Assembly: GCF_009910675.1 (NCBI RefSeq)
Contig: NZ_RSEJ01000004.1
Coordinates: 1 to 64,000 of the forward strand
Direction: 5' to 3'
Source of the DNA: Photobacterium alginatilyticum
Lineage (GTDB): Bacteria > Pseudomonadota > Gammaproteobacteria > Enterobacterales > Vibrionaceae
DNA: 64,000 nucleotides
Of this stretch, positions 8,650-17,019 are shown in pieces (position 1 is the first letter of the stretch; every line of letters begins with the position of its first letter). A program made the translations under genes and the position numbers. Under the pieces are notes generated by a model. The model saw nothing but the letters and a program-made list of their open reading frames with translations. It made no database searches and was not told the DNA's origin.

Positions 8650-8765
8650 GTGTGACTCAGTAAAGAGAGATGGTAGCCAGCATTCACTCAGGAGATTCAC
8701 AGTTGAATGGGGGTAAAAATGATCGGCTCTTGTACTGGCTACCATTAGAATCAGTTTGTTTTTTG
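8650..8765 (+). ncRNA. Candidate structured RNA upstream of sgrR
   Basis: Between the exporter operon and sgrR, ATGGTAGCCAG (8670-8680) pairs perfectly with CTGGCTACCAT (8735-8745). Directly inside, CATTCA (8681-8686) pairs with TGAATG (8704-8709). A T-rich run follows at 8755-8765. The bases GTGTGACTCAGTA (8650-8662) differ at one position from the target-pairing segment of E. coli SgrS as I recall it. No clear promoter was found, and in enterics sgrS is divergent from sgrR whereas this would be co-directional. The structure could instead be a 3' UTR terminator of the exporter operon. Confidence 0.3.
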
Positions 8766-8790
8766 TATACGTTTGATTTTAAGTTAAAAT
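8763..8790 (+). promoter_or_regulatory. Probable sgrR promoter
   Basis: TTGTAT (8763-8768) and TAAAAT (8785-8790) are spaced by 16 bases, a fair sigma-70 promoter 46 bases before the sgrR ATG. A GTGAAAAACAG stretch follows. SgrR proteins usually repress their own gene, so an operator may overlap here, but none is recognised. Confidence 0.45.
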
Positions 8791-8835
8791 AGGAAGTGAA
8801 AAACAGAACAAATAAATTACAAAGGTTCCTCTTTT

Positions 8836-10530
8836 ATGAGCAGTCAAAGGCTTAAAATTCAATTTCAGCGCCTCTATAGCCACTTTTCCGGAGAAGACTG
8901 CGAAACAAACCTGCAGGATATTGCCGAAGTACTGTTTTGTACCCGTCGTAACGTACGTATGGTGATCAACAAAATGGTAGAAAAGGGCTGGATAGATTGG
9001 CAGCCCGCAGTAGGAAGAGGAAAGCAGTCAAAACTTGTTTTTCATAGCTCTGACAGTGAATTACAGTATATGCATGCCAGAAAGCTGGTGGCAGAAGGCA
9101 AGCTGGAGCCTGCACTTGAGGTACTTGAAAACAATGCAGACAAACTGGCGCAGCTCATCCAGGAACAACTGGGACACACCACCGCACAAGGCAAACAGAT
9201 TGTTCGTCTACCGTACTATCGAGCATTCAGTAACCTTAATCCGCTGTGTCCGCTTCGCCGTTCGGAACAGCACTTAGCCAGACAAATCTTTAACGGCTTA
9301 ACCCGGATAAATGAGGAAAAAGAGGAAGTCGAGGGTGATTTGGCGCATCACTGGGAGTCTCTTTCTCCACGCCACTGGCGCTTTTATATTCGTCCCGCGG
9401 TCAGATTCCATGACGGCAAGTTGCTTGATAGCCAGGACATTATCACAACGCTTGAACAGGTAAAAAAACAGCGACTGTTTAAGCATATTCAAACTGTTGA
9501 CTCACCATTTCCCAATACTATTGATATTTACCTTAGAAGTGATGACTATCGATTACCTGAGTTACTGAGCAATGTCAGTGCTGTTATTCAGCCAGCCGAT
9601 GCTGAGCATGAAAGGGATAATGAGCTTTTCCCGATAGGTACAGGCCCGTACCGCGTTATACAGAATGACAAGCAGCGATTTAAGCTAGAGGCTTTTGATC
9701 ACTATTTCGGTATGCGAGCACTGATTGATGTCGTTGATATCTGGATGCTGTCAGAAGTGGCCTCATGCTATCTACAGCCTGCGGCGGATAGCAGCCAGTT
9801 AAGTGGTGTCAGTGTTTCAACACGGCTTAAGCTGGATGAGGGATGTAATTATCTGCTGTTTAATCGAATGACAGGTCTGGCTAACAATGAGCAATGGCTA
9901 GCATATTTTAGATGTCGTTTAACGCCATTGAATGTACTGCCTCTGCTTGAAAAGAATGAAATCGGAGATTTTCGTCTTACCAATGCCTATGGCATTCTTC
10001 CCGGCTGGGCGCATATGCCTCTGATGACTGAAAAAACCTCGGTACCGGCAAGACGTAATGTCACGTTGGCGTTCGCGGAGCAACATCCGGTTTATCCGTA
10101 TATTGCTTCTGCCATGCGTAAGCTATTAGCGGAAGATGGCCTTAAGCTAAAAGTGCTGGAGCTATCGACGATGGAGATATTATCCGGTAAGCATGCAGAC
10201 AAAATTGATATCTGGCTTGGGGGGATGAGTCTTAGTAACTACCGTGATGATGCCATCTTGTCTTGGTTTTATAATTTTGACCATATCGCACGCGCTATGC
10301 CCGAAGCGGAGTTTGATGAAATAGAGCGTAGCGTTGCACATTGGCGTGCTGACATTGCTATGGATTCACCGTGCCAGAGCATCGGTGCCAAACTGGTTCA
10401 AGGTGGGCAGATCCTTCCGCTGTTCCATAATTGGCTGGGGGTTGATGACACGGGGGTTATTCAGGGCATGCAGTCTAACTCAATGGGATGGTTTGATTTT
10501 AAATCGGTTTGGATGAAGCCGGAGCACTAA
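8836..10530 (+). CDS. sgrR: SgrR-family transcriptional regulator
   Basis: A 564-residue protein with an N-terminal winged-helix domain (about 1-110; CTRRNVRMVINKMVEKGWI is the recognition region) fused to a solute-binding-protein-like domain (about 160-540), seen from LARQIFNGLTRINEE, RFHDGKLLDSQD and GTGPYRV. This fusion defines SgrR. In E. coli SgrR activates the small RNA SgrS during glucose-phosphate stress. It has no signal peptide, so the binding domain is a cytoplasmic sensor. It stands alone between an exporter operon and a convergent carboxypeptidase gene. The ligand and target genes in this organism are not shown by the sequence. Confidence 0.85.
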   Translation: MSSQRLKIQFQRLYSHFSGEDCETNLQDIAEVLFCTRRNVRMVINKMVEKGWIDWQPAVGRGKQSKLVFHSSDSELQYMHARKLVAEGKLEPALEVLENNADKLAQLIQEQLGHTTAQGKQIVRLPYYRAFSNLNPLCPLRRSEQHLARQIFNGLTRINEEKEEVEGDLAHHWESLSPRHWRFYIRPAVRFHDGKLLDSQDIITTLEQVKKQRLFKHIQTVDSPFPNTIDIYLRSDDYRLPELLSNVSAVIQPADAEHERDNELFPIGTGPYRVIQNDKQRFKLEAFDHYFGMRALIDVVDIWMLSEVASCYLQPAADSSQLSGVSVSTRLKLDEGCNYLLFNRMTGLANNEQWLAYFRCRLTPLNVLPLLEKNEIGDFRLTNAYGILPGWAHMPLMTEKTSVPARRNVTLAFAEQHPVYPYIASAMRKLLAEDGLKLKVLELSTMEILSGKHADKIDIWLGGMSLSNYRDDAILSWFYNFDHIARAMPEAEFDEIERSVAHWRADIAMDSPCQSIGAKLVQGGQILPLFHNWLGVDDTGVIQGMQSNSMGWFDFKSVWMKPEH

Positions 10531-10638
10531 TGACTAGCCTGGGGCTTCATCATTCTTGAATCATGGCTTCATAAGAGTGTCATCTTTGATGGTGACTATG
10601 ATTAGTTACAGAAATATATAGTCCGCCCCGTTATTGAG

Positions 10639-10667
10639 AGAACAGGCCCGTAGGCCTGTTCTTATTA
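10639..10667. terminator. Bidirectional terminator sgrR / carboxypeptidase gene
   Basis: AGAACAGGCC (10639-10648) and GGCCTGTTCT (10653-10662) form a ten-base-pair stem with a four-base loop, followed by TATT. It lies between two convergent genes and probably serves both. Confidence 0.75.
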
Positions 10668-10678
10668 GTAGAAGCGAG

Positions 10679-11875
10679 TTATTTAGGCTCCCAATCCTGC
10701 TCGGTAAACCATTGGCCGATTGGTCGCCAGACAACATCAATCATAGATTTATACCAGGGGGCCTTGCTGGCACTTTCAGCCGCTAAAATGGGTTGTTCTG
10801 TTAGCAATTCATCATTTAGATACCATTCCACTTTGCCAACTTGTGTCCCTTTTTCGACAGGCGCTTCGAGCTCATTGTTATAGAAGATCCTGTGTTCAAT
10901 ATTCTTTCGCTGGCGCCTTGGCACGGTGATTGTTCCTCCGTCGGCTACCTCAACGGCTATGGCAGAAGGGGAGCCATACCATACTTTAAGCGTAGACAGT
11001 TCTTTGCTACTAAATTGCGGCGTAATATCCTGGAAGAAGCGGAACCCCCAGGTTAGGAGCTTTTTGCTTTCGGTACGACGTATATTCACACTGTCGGTTC
11101 CCATCACCACAGCGATAAGGCGTTGATCATTTTGTTCAGCAGAGGAGACTAAACTGTAGCCAGCTTTCTTTGTGTAACCAGTTTTCACGCCATCGACATT
11201 TAAGGATGTATCCCACAGCAGTGCATTACGGTTTCCTTGCTTTATCTTCTGGAAGGTAAACGATTTCTCTTTAAAAAAGGGATAGATATCAGGCAGGTCC
11301 TGAATGAGTGCACGTGTCAGCAGGGCCATGTCATAGGCTGTTGTATGTTGGTCTTCAGAGTCCAGGCCGTGCGGGTTGGCAAAATAGGTGTTATCCATTC
11401 CCAACTTTTCAGCCGTGCGGTTCATCATTTCGATAAATGCTGGCTGATGGCCTGCAACATGCTCGGCAAGCGCAACAGTGGCATCGTTACCCGATGAAAT
11501 AATCACCCCGCGGTTGAGATCATCAACAGAGACTTCGTCACCGACATTGAGAAACATTTTTGATGAGCCGGGAAACTTCTGACCCCACGCATTCTCGCTG
11601 ATAATAACTTTGTCGTCCGCCGCAATATGCCCCGCATCGAGCTCTTTTCCCACCACGTAGGTTGTCATTATCTTTGTCAGGCTTGCAGGTGCCAATAGTG
11701 CCTGTTCATTTTCACTGGCGATGACCTGACCTGACTCGTAGCTCATCAAGACCCAGGCTTTTGCGGCAATCTCTGGTGGACTGGGCATGGATTCGGCCAG
11801 TGCGGAAATGCTAACGCTAGTGCTACAGAATACAGAGAATAATAAGAAGTGCTTGATAATTGCCTTTAACGTCAT
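10679..11875 (-). CDS. D-alanyl-D-alanine carboxypeptidase (PBP5/6 family)
   Basis: The 398-residue protein has a signal peptide (cleavage after SISALA) and the three active-site motifs of class C low-molecular-mass penicillin-binding proteins: S65-L-T-K68, S128-G-N130 and K231-T-G233. It removes the terminal D-alanine of peptidoglycan pentapeptides in the periplasm. A beta-rich C-terminal domain (about 285-370) precedes a terminal amphipathic helix (APWYKSMIDVVWRPIGQWF) that anchors such enzymes to the inner membrane. Its length matches DacA/DacC. It is a single gene with its own terminator. Whether it is the main DacA or a paralogue cannot be told here. Confidence 0.92.
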   Translation of the reverse strand: MTLKAIIKHFLLFSVFCSTSVSISALAESMPSPPEIAAKAWVLMSYESGQVIASENEQALLAPASLTKIMTTYVVGKELDAGHIAADDKVIISENAWGQKFPGSSKMFLNVGDEVSVDDLNRGVIISSGNDATVALAEHVAGHQPAFIEMMNRTAEKLGMDNTYFANPHGLDSEDQHTTAYDMALLTRALIQDLPDIYPFFKEKSFTFQKIKQGNRNALLWDTSLNVDGVKTGYTKKAGYSLVSSAEQNDQRLIAVVMGTDSVNIRRTESKKLLTWGFRFFQDITPQFSSKELSTLKVWYGSPSAIAVEVADGGTITVPRRQRKNIEHRIFYNNELEAPVEKGTQVGKVEWYLNDELLTEQPILAAESASKAPWYKSMIDVVWRPIGQWFTEQDWEPK

Positions 11876-11956
11876 AGTTCTAAGACCTTCAATAGCTTAT
11901 TTGCTGCGCTATCTTTAGCTTAGTAAAAACTTGCGAAGAGAGGATTATTTTTACAT

Positions 11957-11980
11957 CAGCCTTACCGTTTGGTAAGGCTG
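11957..11980. other. Hairpin after the ABC-ATPase operon
   Basis: CAGCCTTACC (11957-11966) pairs perfectly with GGTAAGGCTG (11971-11980) over a four-base loop. It is downstream of the 157-residue protein gene on the minus strand and upstream of the carboxypeptidase gene. A T-run is absent on the minus side, so it is a probable but non-canonical terminator. Confidence 0.5.
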
Positions 11981-11996
11981 AGTATGTTACGCGAAA

Positions 11997-12470
11997 TTAC
12001 TTTAATACTGGGTGGTTATCGGAGTAGGCAAGATTGATATTATTCTGGCCTTCCATGAACATCACGTGTAGCTCAATGAGCTGTGTACTTTCCTGTTGCC
12101 ATTTTGTCTCGGGCTGGCGTTGACAAAATTCCATGGTGGCGACAATCATCCGGTCCAGCTTTTTCAGACACCAGCGCTTCATATCACTATCAAGTTCTGG
12201 TCTGCATGCCATATCTTGCAATTTGGCATAAGCAAACTGCAGATAGCTGAAGGCTTTGTCTATCTCTTGACTGTCTTGATAGTAGTAACTCAACCGCGTA
12301 CAGGCATCTAACCAATAAGCAAGAGCCTCACTGTGAAGCTCGCTTTCTATTGGTCCGAAAATCTCTTCCGGTGCATGGCTAACGGCGTTAACTAAGATGT
12401 CAATATCAGACTGTTGCTGTGGGTGGTACCAGGTTTTTATCCCGGCTAACCAGATGCTAAGTTGATTCAT
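11997..12470 (-). CDS. Hypothetical cytoplasmic protein in the ABC-ATPase operon
   Basis: A 157-residue, helix-rich soluble protein that I do not recognise. It begins MNQLSIWLAGIKTWYH and has no signal peptide or membrane segment. Its start overlaps the stop of the upstream DppF-like ATPase by four bases, so it is translationally coupled to it and probably serves the same transport or regulatory process. Regions such as LSYYYQDSQEIDKAFSYLQ suggest a tetratricopeptide-like helical pair, but this is only an impression. No homologue with known function comes to mind. Confidence 0.65.
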   Translation of the reverse strand: MNQLSIWLAGIKTWYHPQQQSDIDILVNAVSHAPEEIFGPIESELHSEALAYWLDACTRLSYYYQDSQEIDKAFSYLQFAYAKLQDMACRPELDSDMKRWCLKKLDRMIVATMEFCQRQPETKWQQESTQLIELHVMFMEGQNNINLAYSDNHPVLK

Positions 12471-13408
12471 GCAACGTTTTCCTTTTCGCTCTCCCAGTTG
12501 ACTACGAAATGGTTATCGCTGATTTGCTGATAGCCATCGACTTCTTTGAGGCTAAGTGTACGAATTTTATCTGCACTCAATGAATAGTTTGGCTCAGAAT
12601 CAACAAGCTGGTGGAAAGGAAGATCCGGATCTGGAACCGCCGATATCAATAGCCGTGTATAGGGGTGGGTTGGATTTCTCAGAATAGAGCGGGTATCTCC
12701 CCATTCCACGATACGGCCGCGGTACATCACAGCAGTCTCTTCGGCAATGTAATGCGCTGTAGCCAGATCATGAGTGATATAAAGAAAACCAATGCCCATC
12801 TGCTCTTTCATCTGTTTCATCAGGTTCAGGACACCGAGGCGAATAGAGACATCCAGCATGGAGGTGGGTTCGTCGGCCAGGATCACCTCGGCACCAACTG
12901 CAATCGCACGGGCAAGGTTGACACGCTGCCGCTGACCGCCGCTGAGCTGGTGAGGGTATTTACTCAGATCAGAGGTCGGTAGCTCGACTAATGTCATCAG
13001 CTCTTCCAGTTTTGCCCGTAGTGCCTGTTTATCACTGACTTGCTTGTGGATTAGCAGAGGGCGAGCCAAGTGGTGCTCTATCGTGTGAGTAGGGTTGAGT
13101 GACCCGAATGGATCCTGGAAAATCATTTGTACTTTACCGCGATACTCAAGGAGCTCTTTTCGTGATGTGATATCAGTAATATCTTTGCCGTTAAATAAGA
13201 TTTCCCCCTGTGTCGGTTCATGCACTTTGGTAATGAGCCTGGCACAGGTACTTTTACCACAGCCGGATTCGCCGACCAGTGCCAGGGTACGTCCTTTATA
13301 TAGCTTGAAACTGATATCATTGAGTGCGCGGAAGATGTCTTTCGATCCCATGCCGCCTGCCAGAAACTCTTTGACAACGTTTTTTACTTCTATAATCGGC
13401 TGGCTCAT
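12467..13408 (-). CDS. Peptide-type ABC transporter ATPase (DppF/OppF-like)
   Basis: A 313-residue ATPase with Walker A GESGCGKST, Q-loop MIFQDPFGSLNPT, signature LSGGQRQR and Walker B VILADEPTSMLDVS. The C-terminus has the HPYTRLLISAVPDPD element typical of oligopeptide or oligosaccharide importers, and a final tail DNHFVVNWESE. It overlaps the DppD-like gene by four bases. No permease or solute-binding protein gene is nearby, so the ATPase pair must serve membrane subunits encoded elsewhere. A Fur box before the operon suggests iron control. Confidence 0.85.
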   Translation of the reverse strand: MSQPIIEVKNVVKEFLAGGMGSKDIFRALNDISFKLYKGRTLALVGESGCGKSTCARLITKVHEPTQGEILFNGKDITDITSRKELLEYRGKVQMIFQDPFGSLNPTHTIEHHLARPLLIHKQVSDKQALRAKLEELMTLVELPTSDLSKYPHQLSGGQRQRVNLARAIAVGAEVILADEPTSMLDVSIRLGVLNLMKQMKEQMGIGFLYITHDLATAHYIAEETAVMYRGRIVEWGDTRSILRNPTHPYTRLLISAVPDPDLPFHQLVDSEPNYSLSADKIRTLSLKEVDGYQQISDNHFVVNWESEKENVA

Positions 13409-14247
13409 AGGGCAATATCCTCTGTAACACGAATGTGATCGGCTTCTTCATGAATATTCGGGAACGAAGCCCATAGCTGCTGTGTATATGGGTGTTGCGG
13501 GTTGTTTCTGATCTCTTTGGAACTGTTTACTTCAACAATCTTCCCCTTGCGCATAACGGCAACGCGATCACAGAGCTGGGTCATGAGGGCAAGATCATGG
13601 GTGATGAACAGTACCGAGAAATCAAACTCTTTTCGTAGTTGATAGATTTGTTGCAGTATTTCTCGCTGGACAACCACATCGAGTGCGGTGGTCGGTTCGT
13701 CCATAATGATCAGCTTGGGACTTAGGCTTAGTGCGATAGCAATAACCAGCCTTTGTCTCATACCACCGCTGAACTGATGCGGATAGTCAGATAAACGGTC
13801 GCGCGGAATGTTGACCAAATCCAGCAGCTTCTCAGCGCGATCATTGGCCTGTTCGTTGCTATATCCTAGATGGTGCCTCATAACATCGGCAAACTGCTCT
13901 TTAAGGGGGAGTACCGGATTGAGGGAGTTCATGGCACTTTGGAACACCATGGCAATTTCTTTCCAGCGAATAATCCCCATTTCTCTTTCGCTAAGCGTGA
14001 GGAGATCGAGGCCGTCGTAGTGAATTTGACCATTAGTAATCAGGGCTGGCGGCTTATGAAGACGGTTAATGGCAAAAGCAATGGTACTTTTGCCACAGCC
14101 GGATTCACCGGCGAGGCCAAAAATCTCGCTTTTACCGATATCAAAGCTGACGTTATCTACCGCACGAAAGTCACCTTGATCGGTAACATAGGTGACTTCC
14201 AACTCTCTAATGCTTACCAATGGTTCGGGGTGAAATGCCTGTTCCAC
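13405..14247 (-). CDS. Peptide-type ABC transporter ATPase (DppD/OppD-like)
   Basis: The 280-residue protein is the first gene of the operon and carries Walker A GESGCGKST, Q-loop MVFQSAMNSLNPV, signature FSGGMRQR and Walker B LIIMDEPTTALDV. It is about 40 residues shorter than DppD because the usual C-terminal cysteine-rich [4Fe-4S]-binding tail of OppD/DppD proteins is missing; the sequence ends shortly after HPYTQQLWASFPN. It should pair with the DppF-like partner. The start is 37 bases from a strong Fur-box match. The substrate is unknown; peptides, nickel, oligosaccharides or metal chelates are possible. Confidence 0.85.
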   Translation of the reverse strand: MEQAFHPEPLVSIRELEVTYVTDQGDFRAVDNVSFDIGKSEIFGLAGESGCGKSTIAFAINRLHKPPALITNGQIHYDGLDLLTLSEREMGIIRWKEIAMVFQSAMNSLNPVLPLKEQFADVMRHHLGYSNEQANDRAEKLLDLVNIPRDRLSDYPHQFSGGMRQRLVIAIALSLSPKLIIMDEPTTALDVVVQREILQQIYQLRKEFDFSVLFITHDLALMTQLCDRVAVMRKGKIVEVNSSKEIRNNPQHPYTQQLWASFPNIHEEADHIRVTEDIAL

Positions 14248-14283
14248 GGTTCTCTCCCTAAGACAAAATTAGTTAATTCGCAG

Positions 14284-14303
14284 TGAAAATTATTATCATT
14301 TCC
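14284..14303. promoter_or_regulatory. Candidate Fur box
   Basis: The minus strand reads TGATAATAATTTTCA (14298-14284), matching the 7-1-7 Fur consensus TGATAATnATTATCA at 13 of 14 fixed positions. It lies 37 bases before the DppD-like ATG, an ideal repressor position for that operon, and 225 bases before nhaD on the other side. Confidence 0.6.
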
Positions 14304-14527
14304 ATTTGATGTAAAGTGAATAAATAGAGAAGGTGATGGGGTCGACATTAATTAATTAACTGTTTCATTATTTGCGCTTTTGATTACTCATTTAGCCAAA
14401 CAACTGAATGTTGTTAAGGGTATGTTGCTAGTTTTGGTCGGCTTATCGGTATGCTTCACGTTAATATCTAATCGTTATGTGTACACTTGGGCGTAGATGT
14501 ATTTTTCTCAAGGAGCAGAGAAACAGG

Positions 14528-15955
14528 ATGAAAGTTCAACAGCTTGTATTATGTATAGCTGGATTACTGACAGCGACACCAGCAATGGCAGTGAGTTCTG
14601 AGGTTGATCTAACCCAGTCTTTTGTAGGGTATGTGGCTTTGTTGATATTTGCCTTGGCTTATTGCCTTGTGATGGCCGAGGAATATTTACAGCTTCGCAA
14701 GTCAAAGCCTGTACTGCTGGCTGCCGGTATTATCTGGCTGATGATAGGGTTTGTGTTTCAGGAACTAGGTCAAATAGATGTTGCAAAAAGTGCACTCGAA
14801 CATAACTTGCTTGAGTACGCAGAGCTGTTACTGTTTCTCCTTGTCGCGATGACCTATATCAGCGCGATGGAAGAGCGTCGACTGTTTGATGCGCTTCAGG
14901 CCTGGATGGTGAGCAAGGGCTTTAATTTCAGAAGCTTGTTTTGGCTGACGGGCATTCTATCGTTCTTAATATCCCCCATTGCCGATAACCTGACAACCGC
15001 GTTGTTGATGTGTGCTGTCGTTATGAAAGTGGGGGGCGACAATACTCGCTTTATTAATCTTGCTTGTATCAATATTGTCGTGGCTGCCAATGCTGGTGGT
15101 GCGTTTAGTCCCTTTGGTGATATTACGACTTTGATGGTTTGGCAGGCTGGGTTGGTTTCATTCCTCGAATTTACCGATCTCTTTATCCCGTCATTGATAA
15201 ATTATGTGGTTCCGGCTGTGATCATGTCGCTGTTTGTGCCGAAAACCCAACCAAATACGATTGGCGAATATGTTGAGCTAAAACGGGGGGCACGCCGTAT
15301 CGTGGCCTTGTTTATTCTGACTATCTCTACCGCTGTTGCCTTCCACGGCATGGTTCATTTCCCACCGGTAATAGGTATGATGATGGGCCTCGGTTATCTT
15401 CAGTTCTTCGGCTTCTACCTTCGTAAAACCCTCCCGCGCTCGCTTGCCAAAAAGAAGGCCATTGCAATGGCCAATCATGACGAAGCGGCGTTAAAACGAC
15501 TTGGTTCGGTCGTACCGTTTGATGTCTTCAAACGTGTCTCGCATGCAGAGTGGGATACTTTGTTGTTTTTCTATGGGGTCGTAATGTGTGTTGGTGGGCT
15601 TAGTTTGCTGGGTTATCTCGGTATGGTATCGGAGGTTATGTATACCCAGTGGAACCCGGTATGGGCCAATATTATGGTTGGGGTGCTTTCGGCCATTGTT
15701 GATAATATCCCTGTGATGTTTGCAGTGCTCACCATGCAACCCGATCTGACTCTTGGCAACTGGCTATTGGTTACTCTAACAGCGGGAGTTGGTGGCAGTA
15801 TGCTGTCTATTGGCTCGGCTGCCGGGGTGGCCTTGATGGGAGCAGCGCATGGTAAATATACCTTCTTTGGTCACTTGAAGTGGATGCCTGTGATTGCACT
15901 GGGATATATCGCCAGCATCATTTGTCATCTATTACTTAACCATCAGCTTTTCTAA
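14528..15955 (+). CDS. nhaD: Sodium:proton antiporter NhaD
   Basis: I start at the ATG at 14528, seven or more bases after AAGGAG, giving 475 residues; the longer frame from 14477 lacks a ribosome binding site. The product has a signal-like first segment (ending TPAMA) and about 12 further membrane segments. Motifs such as LSFLISPIADNLTTALLM and AGGAFSPFGDITTLMVWQ, containing the conserved aspartates and polar residues of the ion transporter superfamily, identify NhaD. It exchanges internal sodium or lithium for external protons, usual in marine Vibrionaceae. It is monocistronic. No obvious sodium-responsive element is seen upstream. Confidence 0.9.
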   Translation: MKVQQLVLCIAGLLTATPAMAVSSEVDLTQSFVGYVALLIFALAYCLVMAEEYLQLRKSKPVLLAAGIIWLMIGFVFQELGQIDVAKSALEHNLLEYAELLLFLLVAMTYISAMEERRLFDALQAWMVSKGFNFRSLFWLTGILSFLISPIADNLTTALLMCAVVMKVGGDNTRFINLACINIVVAANAGGAFSPFGDITTLMVWQAGLVSFLEFTDLFIPSLINYVVPAVIMSLFVPKTQPNTIGEYVELKRGARRIVALFILTISTAVAFHGMVHFPPVIGMMMGLGYLQFFGFYLRKTLPRSLAKKKAIAMANHDEAALKRLGSVVPFDVFKRVSHAEWDTLLFFYGVVMCVGGLSLLGYLGMVSEVMYTQWNPVWANIMVGVLSAIVDNIPVMFAVLTMQPDLTLGNWLLVTLTAGVGGSMLSIGSAAGVALMGAAHGKYTFFGHLKWMPVIALGYIASIICHLLLNHQLF

Positions 15956-16305
15956 TACATATTGTAAATTCGGGCGGTTTCATCAATAATTGGTGGCCGC
16001 CCGTTCATCTTTATCTCACCCACTGCTTCTTATTTCCTTATACTCCCTGGCGTGTGTCCCCATCTCAATTATCCTTCGAGCAAATTATTTATATAATAAT
16101 GTTATTAACTATCTGAAATTTTGTGGTTTTAAATGTTACTGTGTAGCTTATCACTAATATCGTTGTGGCAGAAAGCAAGTTCGGGCTTTTCCCGATGAGC
16201 TATGCCATGGTAACGAGTAACGGAGAGTAGAAATTACTAGGTTATTTGCCCTAACAGGTATTATCCGAATATCATTGTTAGACAGGAAGTATTAAAGGAC
16301 AGCAT
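15956..16305. other. Intergenic region after nhaD
   Basis: A 350-base gap. CGGGCGG (15971-15977) can pair with CCGCCCG (about 15993-15999) over a longer loop, followed by a T-rich stretch, and may terminate nhaD. The rest is AT-rich, with no gene visible; it presumably contains the promoter of the outer-membrane protein gene. Confidence 0.4.
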
Positions 16306-16959
16306 ATGCAAAAATATGGATGGTTTTGCTTTAGCATTGTTATGCTAAATCCGTCGCAATCGGTTCTTGCTTTAGAAGCTGAGACCCTTTTTCGCATGCC
16401 GAGCCTGAAATTAGGGATCGCTAAGAGTGCCGGTACAATAGACGTTTCAAACAAAGGGCAGTTCGACGATGTGGCGTTTAGCTCGTCAACATCTTTCACA
16501 CCAGTTGTCACTCTGATTCAATCGCCGTTTTACTTTTCTGACGATAGCCGGTGGGGATACCATACAGAACTGAATGCGGCTTATTTTAAGCTCGATTATG
16601 ATGACGATAACCGTCAGGGCTTTCGTGATGGTGAATTTGAAGGTTACTCTGTTTCTTTTACCCCAGTGCTTTTTTATCAGTGGGGCGACAAAACGCTATG
16701 CAGCGACTGTAAAAGCTGGCGTTTCGAATTAGGAGCGGGGATCAACTACCTGAATGCTGACGGCGATCTGATTGCGAGTAATGGTGAGAGAACGGTATTT
16801 GAAAATTCAGGTATAGGGGTTAACTCACATTTAGGTGTGGTGATGAGCTACAAGCAATGGGAGTTGGGGTTACGCTTCGCCGTGCCGACAAGAGTGGATG
16901 ATAATGATGTGGAAGTCAGGCATGCGTTGTCGACATTGAGTTTTGGCTACCGGTTTTGA
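16306..16959 (+). CDS. Predicted outer-membrane beta-barrel protein
   Basis: The 217-residue product starts with a signal-peptide-like segment (MQKYGWFCFSIVMLN to LALEA). The mature part has alternating hydrophobic and polar residues, many aromatic positions, and ends in a phenylalanine within STLSFGYRF, as barrel proteins do. The cysteines of TLCSDCKSWRF form a CxxC in a loop. No family is recognised. It is a single gene between nhaD and a convergent threonine aldolase gene, with a good terminator. An AGGACAGC sequence before the ATG can serve as ribosome binding site. Confidence 0.65.
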   Translation: MQKYGWFCFSIVMLNPSQSVLALEAETLFRMPSLKLGIAKSAGTIDVSNKGQFDDVAFSSSTSFTPVVTLIQSPFYFSDDSRWGYHTELNAAYFKLDYDDDNRQGFRDGEFEGYSVSFTPVLFYQWGDKTLCSDCKSWRFELGAGINYLNADGDLIASNGERTVFENSGIGVNSHLGVVMSYKQWELGLRFAVPTRVDDNDVEVRHALSTLSFGYRF

Positions 16960-16971
16960 CGATTAAATAAG

Positions 16972-16995
16972 AAGGCGCCCGAGAGCGCCTTTATG
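16972..16995. terminator. Bidirectional terminator
   Basis: AAGGCGC (16972-16978) pairs with GCGCCTT (16985-16991) around a six-base loop. T-rich bases flank it on both strands (TTAT on plus, CTTATTT on minus), so it probably ends both the outer-membrane protein gene and the convergent ltaE. Confidence 0.75.
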
Positions 16996-17019
16996 CTATA
17001 AGCCACGATAATGACTAAA

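Noticed and set aside
8464-8745. 93-residue minus-strand frame across the end of the permease gene and the structured region
   Set aside because: Shadow of the permease gene; the composition is not protein-like and it has no ribosome binding site.
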